Assembly: GCF_007990245.1 (NCBI RefSeq)
Contig: NZ_BJWG01000001.1
Span: 310,001 to 374,000 of the forward strand
Direction of reading: 5' to 3'
Length of the DNA stretch: 64,000 bases
From: Cellulomonas composti
Lineage (GTDB): Bacteria > Actinomycetota > Actinomycetes > Actinomycetales > Cellulomonadaceae
The first letter of the stretch is position 1; every line of letters starts with the position of its first letter. Below the pieces are notes generated by a model. It was not told the DNA's origin and did no database searches. It was given only the letters and a program-made list of their open reading frames with translations. The translations under genes were made by a program, and so were the position numbers. This document shows positions 55,649 through 62,298 of the stretch, piece by piece.

Positions 55649-55679
55649 GTCCGCCGCGCGGCGGACCCGATCGATGCTA
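55649..55679 (-). promoter_or_regulatory. Candidate thrS promoter -10 and leader palindrome
   Basis: On the minus strand TAGCAT (55674-55679) fits a TANNNT -10 element about 55 nt before the thrS start. Just after it the transcript would contain the perfect 18-bp palindrome gtccgccgcgcggcggac (55649-55666), a strong hairpin. No T-box specifier or T-box core sequence was found. Confidence 0.35.
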
Positions 55680-55765
55680 CCGGCGCCGCCGCACCCGGAC
55701 CGACGGGAGTCGGCGCAGGTCGCCGGTCCGGCCGGCATCGCCGGTGCACCCTCGTCGGGTACGAC

Positions 55766-55799
55766 GAAGGCCGTCCCGGTGAGCTCCGGAACGGCCTTC
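55766..55799 (-). terminator. Hairpin terminator downstream of tRNA-Val
   Basis: 9-bp stem gaaggccgt (55766-55774) with acggccttc (55791-55799), extended by an inner ccgg/ccgg stem. It begins 5 nt past the tRNA 3' end on the minus strand. Confidence 0.7.
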
Positions 55800-55804
55800 T
55801 GGTG

Positions 55805-55876
55805 TGGGCGATACTGGGTTCGAACCAGCGACCTCCTCGGTGTGAACGAGGCGCTCTACCACTGAGCCAATCGCCC
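55805..55876 (-). tRNA. tRNA-Val (anticodon CAC)
   Basis: A 72-nt cloverleaf on the minus strand: acceptor GGGCGAT/ATCGCCC, D-arm with GGCTCAGTGGTAGAGC, anticodon stem CCTCG/CGAGG with loop TTCACAC (CAC, Val GTG codon), T-loop TTCGAAC, discriminator A. CCA is not encoded. Confidence 0.95.
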
Positions 55877-55907
55877 GCGGCACCGCCCGTGGGCGCTGCT
55901 GCGGAGG

Positions 55908-55913
55908 ATGTTA
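55908..55913 (-). promoter_or_regulatory. Candidate -10 element for tRNA-Val
   Basis: TAACAT on the minus strand, 32-37 nt before the tRNA 5' end, with TTCGGA 18 nt further upstream as a poor -35. The rest of the gap to 56139 holds the divergent ssgB-like gene promoter; nothing else was recognised. Confidence 0.4.
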
Positions 55914-56139
55914 CCCGGACCCGTCCGGGAATCCGAAACCGGACAGCACGTACGCTTGCGCCCGAGCGCCGCGTACGACACTCTTTCGGGACGAGTTCGT
56001 CGCCTCAGGCACGGGTGCTGCCACCTGATCGTTCACCCGCTCGGCGTCCGCCCGGGTGAACCTGTGCGAGAGACCGATCCAATCGGGCATCGGGCTGCCA
56101 TGATGGGACTAATAGCCCTTGAACGGAACGGAGGACCCG

Positions 56140-56568
56140 ATGACGCATTCGTCCTATGACGTCGTCGAGGTCGTCGCCATGCAGCTGATCGGAAGCGATG
56201 CCAGCGTCGTCCCGGTGAGCGCTGAGCTGTCCTTCCGCAATTCCGACCCGTACACGGTGCGCGCGGTCTTCACCGGCCCGCACACCATGTCGACCTGGCT
56301 CATCGGCCGCGAGCTGCTCTCCATGGGCATGCACGCCACCGCGGATGCTCCGGCCGGAAGCGGTGACGTCCAGGTGTGGCGTGACGAAGACCCCGACTAT
56401 GCGCTGGTCTCGCTCAGTGGTGTGGAGGGCAGCGCCCTCCTGGCCGCTCCGAGCGAGCCGCTGGTGCGATTCCTTGCCGGCACCGAGGCCCTGGTCCCCC
56501 TCGGTTCGGAGAGCGATCGCATGGAAGCCGAGATCACCGCTCTCATCGCGGCGCTGCTCACGGCCTGA
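56140..56568 (+). CDS. ssgB: SsgA/SsgB-family cell division regulator
   Basis: A 142-residue SsgA-like protein. The pattern VSAELSFRNSDPYTVRAVFT, RELLSMGMHA, GSGDVQVWRDEDPDYALVSLSGVEGSALL and PSEPLVRFLAGTEALVPLG follows the family closely. In Streptomyces SsgB recruits FtsZ to sporulation septa; what it does in a presumably non-sporulating relative is unclear. ATG at 56140 with ggagg upstream. Its location beyond thrS agrees with my memory of Streptomyces. Confidence 0.85.
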   Translation: MTHSSYDVVEVVAMQLIGSDASVVPVSAELSFRNSDPYTVRAVFTGPHTMSTWLIGRELLSMGMHATADAPAGSGDVQVWRDEDPDYALVSLSGVEGSALLAAPSEPLVRFLAGTEALVPLGSESDRMEAEITALIAALLTA

Positions 56569-56649
56569 TTTCTCATCCACACGGCCGGTTCCGTCAACGT
56601 CGACGGGGCCGGTCGTCGTCGTTTCTCCGCCCACGCACCGCACGGCGCC

Positions 56650-57528
56650 TCACGGGTCGACGTCGAGCGCCTGCCGTCGGGCGAACAGGTCACGTGCGGC
56701 CTGGCACAGCTCGCCCACCGGCACCGCTCGCTCGTCGAGCGCCACGACGGGCGTGACGTTGCGGATCGAACCGGTCGTCGCGAGGTGGGCGCGACCGGCC
56801 GCGACGTCGTCGAGCACGTCGTAGCGCAGCTCACCCGGCTCGGCCTCCCGCACCGGAAGTCCTTCGGCCGCGCCCCACTCGAGCAGGAGCTCGCGCGTGA
56901 TCCCGGCCAGGCAGCCGCTCGTCAGGTGCGGCGTGAGGAGCTCGCCACCGCGCTCGACGAACACGTTGGCGCCGGTCCCCTCGCACAGCTCGCCCACCGT
57001 GTTGGCGAGCAGCGCCTCGTCGGCCCCGCGCCGGTGCGCATAGGCGAGCGCGACGACGTTCTCGGCGTAGGACGTCGTCTTGAGCCCCGCGACCGCCGAG
57101 CGCTCGTTGCGCACCCACGGCACCCGGACGACCCGTCCCACGTCCGCCCGGGTCGCCGGGCCTGCGAGAACGACGAGCGTGCCCGGACGGTCCCCGTCGT
57201 CGTCGCGGTTCGAGCCCAACGGCCCGGGCCCGGCGGTGAACGTGATGCGCACCCGGCCCGCGGTCGGGGCGAAGGCGAGGACCTCGTCGACGGCGGTCCG
57301 CACCGCGCCGTCGTCGGGCGGGACGAGTCCGAGCCCGCGCGCCGAGATCGCGAGGCGGCGCAGATGCCGCGTCAGGGCGAACGCCGCGCCCTGCACGACG
57401 CCGCACGTCTCGAACACACCGTCGCCGACCGTCAGGCCGTGGTCCACGCCGCTGACCAGGGCGTCCGTCGGGCCGTGCAGCCGGCCGTCGGCCCAGATCA
57501 CCACGCCCGTGGGGTCGATCGCGCTCAT
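56650..57528 (-). CDS. pabC: Aminodeoxychorismate lyase (fold-type IV PLP enzyme)
   Basis: A 292-residue fold-type IV PLP enzyme. PLP Lys in VAGLKTTSYAENVVAL; GVFETCGVVQGAAFALTRHL and GELCEGTGANVFVERGGEL are family blocks. Sequence alone does not separate it from branched-chain or D-amino acid aminotransferases, but it starts 4 bp downstream of pabB, so 4-aminobenzoate formation for folate is likely. ATG at 57528. Confidence 0.85.
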   Translation of the reverse strand: MSAIDPTGVVIWADGRLHGPTDALVSGVDHGLTVGDGVFETCGVVQGAAFALTRHLRRLAISARGLGLVPPDDGAVRTAVDEVLAFAPTAGRVRITFTAGPGPLGSNRDDDGDRPGTLVVLAGPATRADVGRVVRVPWVRNERSAVAGLKTTSYAENVVALAYAHRRGADEALLANTVGELCEGTGANVFVERGGELLTPHLTSGCLAGITRELLLEWGAAEGLPVREAEPGELRYDVLDDVAAGRAHLATTGSIRNVTPVVALDERAVPVGELCQAARDLFARRQALDVDP

Positions 57529-57532
57529 GCGC

Positions 57533-58888
57533 TCAGTGTGCCCGTGCGCGCGAGGCGAGCGCGACGAGACGCGCGGCCTTCAGCTCGGTCTCGTCCCACT
57601 CGGCCTGCGCGTCACTCCCCCAGGTGATGCCCGCGCCCGTGCCGAACCGCAGCGTCCCGGACCCGTCGGCCCGGCCGTCGTCGTCAGAGGTCCAGACGAA
57701 CGTGCGGATGCCGACCGCCAGGCGCGCGCGGGTCCGCCCGTCGTCGGCCACGTGCACCCAGCCCACCGCGCCGCAGTACGGCCCGCGGTCCACCGGCTCG
57801 AGCTCGCGGATGATCCGCAGCGCCGACGACTTCGGTGCGCCCGAGACGGAGCCCGGTGGGTAGGTGGCGTCCAGGATCGCCGCCCAGCCGCGCTCGTCGT
57901 CGCGGACGTGCTGCGCGAGGCGGCCCTGGACGGTCGAGACGAGGTGCACCAGTCCGGGGTGCTGCTCGCGCGCCAGCAGGCTCGTGACCTCGACCGTGCC
58001 GGGCTCGCACACGTGCTGCAGGTCGTTGCGCACCAGGTCCGTGATCATGACGTTCTCGGCGACGTCCTTGGCGCTCAGCCCGTCCGGGGTGCGGGCCGTG
58101 CCCTTGATCGGCGACGAGGTCAGCACGTCGCCGTCGAGCTCGAGGAAGAGCTCCGGCGACGCCGAGACGACCCACACGGGCGCGACGTCGTCGGAAGGCG
58201 CGACGTCGTCCGAAGGCGGGACGTCGTCGGAAGGAGGGACGTCGTCGGAAGGAGGGACGTCGCCTACGGGCACGACGTCGTCGGAAGGCGGGACGTCGCC
58301 TGCGGGCGAGACGTCGTCTGCGGGCGAGACATTGGCGGCGGGCGATACGGCCGAGCCAGGCACGTGCACGTACCCCGCGAGGGGTGCCGGGTTGCCGGCC
58401 GCGAGGACCTCGGCCAACGCGCGCGCGTCAGGCTCGGCGTCGGCGGTTCCCAGCGGCGCCGACAGGATCCGGCAGAGGTTGGCCTGGTAGACGTCGCCCT
58501 CGCGGATGCGCGCGCGCACGGCCGCGACGGCGGCGACGTACTCGTCCCGCCCGAGCGACGACGTCCAGCCCCCGGCGTCCGGCCCCCGCCACCCCGAGGC
58601 GGCCCCGCGCTCGGCCGCGTCGGCCCCGCTCGCGGCCGTCGCGCGCGTGGCCGTCGAGGGCGCCGCACGCGCCAGGTCGCCACCTGCCGGCGCCGCACGC
58701 GCCGGCTCCGTGTCTGCCGTCGCGAAGCGCCATGCGCGCACTTCGCCCTCGAACGTCCCGACGAGGACCCACCACCCCGGCGTGCGCAGCCGCTGGGGCT
58801 CGGTGACCACGTCGACCGACTCGAGCACACCCTCGAGCCGCACGTCACCGAACCACGCGGATCCTGGTCGGACGCGGGGCTCAGGCAC
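57533..58888 (-). CDS. pabB: Aminodeoxychorismate synthase component I, interrupted by repeat insert
   Basis: Chorismate-binding enzyme of 451 residues. The catalytic C-terminal part is intact: VSASPELFLELDGDVLTSSP, PIKGTARTPDG, AENVMITDLVRNDL, PPGSVSGAPK and FGTGAGITW. The N-terminal part is short and has an Ala/Thr/Arg-rich linker (about 65-105). At about residues 182-235, between AGYVHVPGSA and WVVSASPELF, lies a tandem repeat DVPPSD-type insert encoded by 18-bp units. GTG at 58888 is chosen because upstream frame is non-coding. Pairs with pabC downstream. Confidence 0.88.
   Translation of the reverse strand: MPEPRVRPGSAWFGDVRLEGVLESVDVVTEPQRLRTPGWWVLVGTFEGEVRAWRFATADTEPARAAPAGGDLARAAPSTATRATAASGADAAERGAASGWRGPDAGGWTSSLGRDEYVAAVAAVRARIREGDVYQANLCRILSAPLGTADAEPDARALAEVLAAGNPAPLAGYVHVPGSAVSPAANVSPADDVSPAGDVPPSDDVVPVGDVPPSDDVPPSDDVPPSDDVAPSDDVAPVWVVSASPELFLELDGDVLTSSPIKGTARTPDGLSAKDVAENVMITDLVRNDLQHVCEPGTVEVTSLLAREQHPGLVHLVSTVQGRLAQHVRDDERGWAAILDATYPPGSVSGAPKSSALRIIRELEPVDRGPYCGAVGWVHVADDGRTRARLAVGIRTFVWTSDDDGRADGSGTLRFGTGAGITWGSDAQAEWDETELKAARLVALASRARAH
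58184..58345. repeat. 18-bp minisatellite inside pabB
   Basis: Nine tandem 18-bp units, eight beginning gacgtcg and the ninth degenerate (gacattgg). Units 3 and 4 are identical (gacgtcgtcggaaggagg). Since 18 is divisible by 3, copy changes keep the frame and add or remove six residues of the type D-V-P-P-S-D. Confidence 0.92.
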
Positions 58889-58968
58889 CCGCCCACGGTA
58901 GTGCCCGCCCACGGTAGTGCCCGCCACGACGCCGCCCCGAACCGTCCGACGAGCGGCCCGGTGTCGCG

Positions 58969-59142
58969 CTACAGGGCCAGCCCGTGCGCGAAGCGGAACA
59001 GCGGGTCGGCAGTGTCGAACGGCGCGTCGTGACACGACGCCGCGACCGCGCGGACGTGGTCGATCACCTCGAACGGGAAGTCCAGCGAGCCGCGTGGAAG
59101 GAGTTCTCGAACACGGTCGCCCGCTGCTCGTGGGGCCTCGAT
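58969..59142 (-). pseudogene. Coding-like remnant directly behind the DUF222-HNH stop
   Basis: Reading on in the same frame past the TAG of the DUF222 gene gives 58 codons ending in another TAG at 58969-58971. The last ~45 codons read FPFEVIDHVRAVAASCHD, then APFDTADPLFRFAHGLAL, with the strong G/C third-position bias of real genes, and no good start. It may be the tail of a lost gene. The gap to pabB (58889-58968) shows nothing else but a duplicated ccgcccacggtagtg. Confidence 0.35.
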
Positions 59143-60723
59143 CTAGAACGGCGGCTCGTCGGGTGGAGCGAGCGCCGGCGGGCGCCGGAACTCACCGCCG
59201 TGCTCGCCGCGGACGGCCTCGGGCGCCGCCAGCACCGACTGCGGGTGCATCGCGTACGTGATCCCGCCCGCTGACGTCCAGACGACGGCACCCGATCGCG
59301 CGTCCCTGCGTACCCGCCAGCGCCCCTCGGTCTTGAGGTCGTGGTGACGCTTGCAGGCCGCGTGGAGGTTCGTCAGGGTGGTCGGCCCGCGGCCCGTGCG
59401 GGCGTCGAACGGCTCGATGTGGTCGAGCTCGGACGCGCCCGCGGGCTGGGCGCAGCCGGGGAACGTGCACGTGCGGTCGCGCGCGATGACCGTGCCCGTG
59501 AGATCGGCGCCGGGCCGGTAGGTCGTCCGGCCGCGCTCGAGGAGCGGTCCGTTACGCCCGTCGGTGAGCACCCGCCGCCACGTGCCGTCCGCGGCGATCT
59601 GCCGCGCGAGGCCGGCCGGGATCGGTCCGTAGCCGCTCAGGTAGGCGGGCGCGTCGTCGAGGCCGAGCAGCGTCTCGGCCGCCACGGTCACCTCGATGTG
59701 CGGTCGCACGCGGTGCCGCGCCGGCAGCGGCGAGCCGCAGGGCAGCAGTCCGGTCTCGGCGATCGTCGCGAAGATCGAGGTGAAGGTGTCGGCCCGCCGC
59801 TGGTCCTTCGTCCGCGGGTCGTCGGCGCTCGTCGCGTCCGCGGCGGCGTCCAGCACGGCACGCAGGACCATGGCGTCCTGTGCAGGCAGGTAGGCGCTCA
59901 CCCACGCCATGCTGTCCGGCTTCCAGTCGATGCTCACGTGCCGTTTCGCGACCTCGGCGACCGCGCGCTTCTCGGCGGACGCCGGATCGGCCGCGAGCAC
60001 CTCGCGGCGCACGAAGCGCCGCAGCTTCGTCGTCGTGAGGCCGCACGCGAACGTCGCGGCCGCCTCGACGATGCGTGAGACCGTCTCCGCGCGCGACTCG
60101 CGGTCGCCGTCCCAGTCGCTCGCCGGGGTGAGCGAGGCCACCTCGTCGATCACGATGTCGATCTTGCGGGCGTCGATCCGACCGTCCCGAAGAGCCCGGT
60201 CCAGCGCCGGGTGCTCGGCCAGCGACTCGGCGCGCACCAGGAGGCTCTCGGCGGTCGTCGTCGTCAACGCCAGGGCGGCGGCAAGCTCCGCCGGAAGCGC
60301 CGACATCACCCCACCCAGGCGACGCGCCCCGAGCTCGCGTACGAGCGTGGCCTGCTCGGCCATCGCACCCCCGATCACCTGCTGCCAGCCCACCACCATC
60401 GCCAGCAGGTCGGTGTCCGACGCGCTCGACACGTTCCGGCCACCCAGCGACCCCACGAGCGTGGGCACGTCGGCGCCCTCCCTCGGGTACGCGACCGACC
60501 CGTCGGGCCAGGCGCTCGCCACGAACCCGGCCGGGGCTCCCGGCGGCAGCTCGGGCACCACCGACGCTGCGGACCGGGTGCGGGCGGCGGACGCAGCAGA
60601 CTCGGCGGAGGCAGCAGGCTCGGCGGACGCGACGTAGCTGGCAGACGTGGGCTGGACAGCGGCACGTGCCGAGCCGCCACCGGCCGTCCCGTCGGACCTG
60701 CCCGACGTGCGCGTCATCTCCAT
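59143..60723 (-). CDS. DUF222-HNH endonuclease domain protein (13E12-type)
   Basis: A 526-residue protein. After an Ala/Ser-rich disordered leader (about 1-60), the DUF222 domain covers about 95-360 (AEQATLVRELGARRLGGV; LPAQDAMVLRAVLDAAADA). The HNH nuclease domain near 440-490 has CTFPGCAQPAGASELDHIEPF and NLHAACKRHHDLK, with zinc-type cysteines and the catalytic His intact. Related to REP13E12 proteins of mycobacteria, often multicopy. The ATG at 60723 directly abuts a LexA-like box, leaving no room for a ribosome site, so a leaderless message or the in-frame ATG at 60717 is likely. Confidence 0.87.
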   Translation of the reverse strand: MEMTRTSGRSDGTAGGGSARAAVQPTSASYVASAEPAASAESAASAARTRSAASVVPELPPGAPAGFVASAWPDGSVAYPREGADVPTLVGSLGGRNVSSASDTDLLAMVVGWQQVIGGAMAEQATLVRELGARRLGGVMSALPAELAAALALTTTTAESLLVRAESLAEHPALDRALRDGRIDARKIDIVIDEVASLTPASDWDGDRESRAETVSRIVEAAATFACGLTTTKLRRFVRREVLAADPASAEKRAVAEVAKRHVSIDWKPDSMAWVSAYLPAQDAMVLRAVLDAAADATSADDPRTKDQRRADTFTSIFATIAETGLLPCGSPLPARHRVRPHIEVTVAAETLLGLDDAPAYLSGYGPIPAGLARQIAADGTWRRVLTDGRNGPLLERGRTTYRPGADLTGTVIARDRTCTFPGCAQPAGASELDHIEPFDARTGRGPTTLTNLHAACKRHHDLKTEGRWRVRRDARSGAVVWTSAGGITYAMHPQSVLAAPEAVRGEHGGEFRRPPALAPPDEPPF

Positions 60724-60737
60724 CGAACAAGTGTTTC
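60724..60737 (-). promoter_or_regulatory. LexA-like box abutting the DUF222-HNH start codon
   Basis: On the plus strand cgaacaagtgtttc matches 13 of 14 positions of CGAACRNRYGTTYG (last base C instead of G). It occupies the 14 nt immediately before the ATG, where LexA would cover the start of a leaderless transcript. Confidence 0.65.
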
Positions 60738-60894
60738 ATCGACCACTGACACGCGGCCTCCGGCTCGACCGCCCGCGACGCGAGGCTCCGTGCGGGCGGA
60801 TCGGCCGCCGCCCGGGCACTACGTTCGAGCCATGCTGCTGCGACCGGACCCGCCTGGCCTGAGCGCGCCGTGAATCGGCCACGACGCGATCCCG

Positions 60895-61003
60895 CGCAGG
60901 CAGGGCTCGGGCAGGCAGAGCGCCCGCAGGCCGGGCTCGGGCAGGCCGGGCTCGGGCGGGCAGAGCGCCCGCGGGCAGGGCTTGGGCCGACGGGGCTCGG
61001 GGG
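60895..61003. repeat. GC-rich degenerate tandem repeats before the flavoprotein gene
   Basis: About 110 bp built from variants of gggctcgggcaggc and gcagagcgcccgc. The pair gggctcggg(c)gggcagagcgcccgc recurs with a 45-bp period (around 60904 and 60949). The tract runs up to the start region of the flavoprotein gene; with the LexA-like box it fills most of the 286-bp gap. No open reading frame of merit. Confidence 0.7.
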
Positions 61004-61009
61004 TGGGGC

Positions 61010-62269
61010 GTGAGTCGCGCGGGTACGGGGCGGTCGGCGATCGTCGTCGGCGCGGGGCCGGCCGGGCTGATCGCGGCCGAGACGCTCGCGCGCGCGGGGG
61101 TGTCGGTGACCGTGCTCGACCGGATGCCGTCGCCCGGACGCAAGTTCCTGCTCGCGGGCCACGGCGGCCTCAACCTCACGCACTCGGAGCCGCGCGAACG
61201 CTTCCTGAGCCGGTACGGCCCGTCGGCGGACCGGCTCGCGCCGATGCTGGACGTGTTCGGCCCCGACGACCTCCGGGCGTGGTGCACGGGCCTCGGCGAG
61301 GCGACGTTCGTCGGGACGAGCGGGCGCGTGTTCCCGCAGGCGTTCCGCGCGAACCCGCTGTTCCGCGCGTGGTTGCGTCGGCTCGACGAGCTCGGCGTGA
61401 CGCTGCGGACGCGGCAGCGCTGGGTGGGCTGGTCCGACGACGGCGCGCTGCGGTTCATGGACGCCGCGGGCGACGAGCACGAGGTCCGGGCCGACGCGAC
61501 GGTGCTCGCGCTCGGCGGCGCGTCCTGGCCACGGCTCGGGTCGGACGGGACCTGGGCGGCGACCCTCGACGCACGAGGCGTCGCGGTGACACGTTTGCGG
61601 GCGGCGAACGTCGGGGTGCGCGTCGACTGGACTGCGCGGCACGCGGAGCGGTTCGCGGGGGTTCCGCTGAAGTCCGTCGCGCTGTCGGTGGCGGGCGAGC
61701 CCGGCTCGGTGCGCGGTGACGCCATGGTCACGGCGACGGGCCTGGAGGGCGGCCCCGTCTACGCGCTCGGCGTGCCGATCCGCAGCGCCCTCGACGCCGG
61801 ACGGTGCGTCCTGCACGTCGACCTGCGCCCGGACCTCGGGGCCGACGAGGTCGCGCGGCGGCTCGCCGTCCGCCGGCCACGGGACTCCGGCTCGTCGTGG
61901 CTGCGCCGCACGCTCGGTCTCGACCCGGTCGCGATCTCGCTCGTGCGCGAGGCCGGCGGCGGCGCGCTGCCCGACGACCCCACGACGACGGCCGAGCTCG
62001 TCCGGGCCGTCCCGGTCGTCGTGACCGCGACGATGCCGATCGACCGCGCGATCTCGACCGCCGGCGGCGTGGCCTGGGACGAGGTCGACGCGTCGTTGAT
62101 GCTGCGGCGCCTGCCGGGCACGTTCGTCGCGGGCGAGATGATCGACTGGGAGGCGCCCACGGGCGGCTACCTGCTGCAGGCGTCGTTCGCCACGGGCGTG
62201 GTCGCGGCACGTGGCGTGCTCGCGTGGCTCGGCGTGTCGCCGCCCTCGTCGTCGGAGGGTCGGTCGTGA
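61010..62269 (+). CDS. BaiN/HI0933-like FAD-dependent flavoprotein (TIGR03862-type)
   Basis: A 419-residue two-dinucleotide-fold flavoprotein. FAD-binding VVGAGPAGLIAAETLARAG near residues 12-30, then SPGRKFLLAGHGGLNLTHSE, a hallmark of the HI0933/YhiN family, and the C-terminal GTFVAGEMIDWEAPTGGYLLQ that closes the FAD site. The physiological reaction is unknown for most members. GTG at 61010 preceded by ggggtgggg. It lies 29 bp upstream of the fusion gene in the same direction. Confidence 0.88.
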   Translation: MSRAGTGRSAIVVGAGPAGLIAAETLARAGVSVTVLDRMPSPGRKFLLAGHGGLNLTHSEPRERFLSRYGPSADRLAPMLDVFGPDDLRAWCTGLGEATFVGTSGRVFPQAFRANPLFRAWLRRLDELGVTLRTRQRWVGWSDDGALRFMDAAGDEHEVRADATVLALGGASWPRLGSDGTWAATLDARGVAVTRLRAANVGVRVDWTARHAERFAGVPLKSVALSVAGEPGSVRGDAMVTATGLEGGPVYALGVPIRSALDAGRCVLHVDLRPDLGADEVARRLAVRRPRDSGSSWLRRTLGLDPVAISLVREAGGGALPDDPTTTAELVRAVPVVVTATMPIDRAISTAGGVAWDEVDASLMLRRLPGTFVAGEMIDWEAPTGGYLLQASFATGVVAARGVLAWLGVSPPSSSEGRS

Positions 62270-62298
62270 CGCGCGACGACATACGGCAGGCTGCGCTC

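Noticed and set aside
55621-55804. T-box riboswitch before thrS
   Set aside because: No T-box core sequence or specifier loop; only a simple palindrome and a tRNA terminator hairpin were found.
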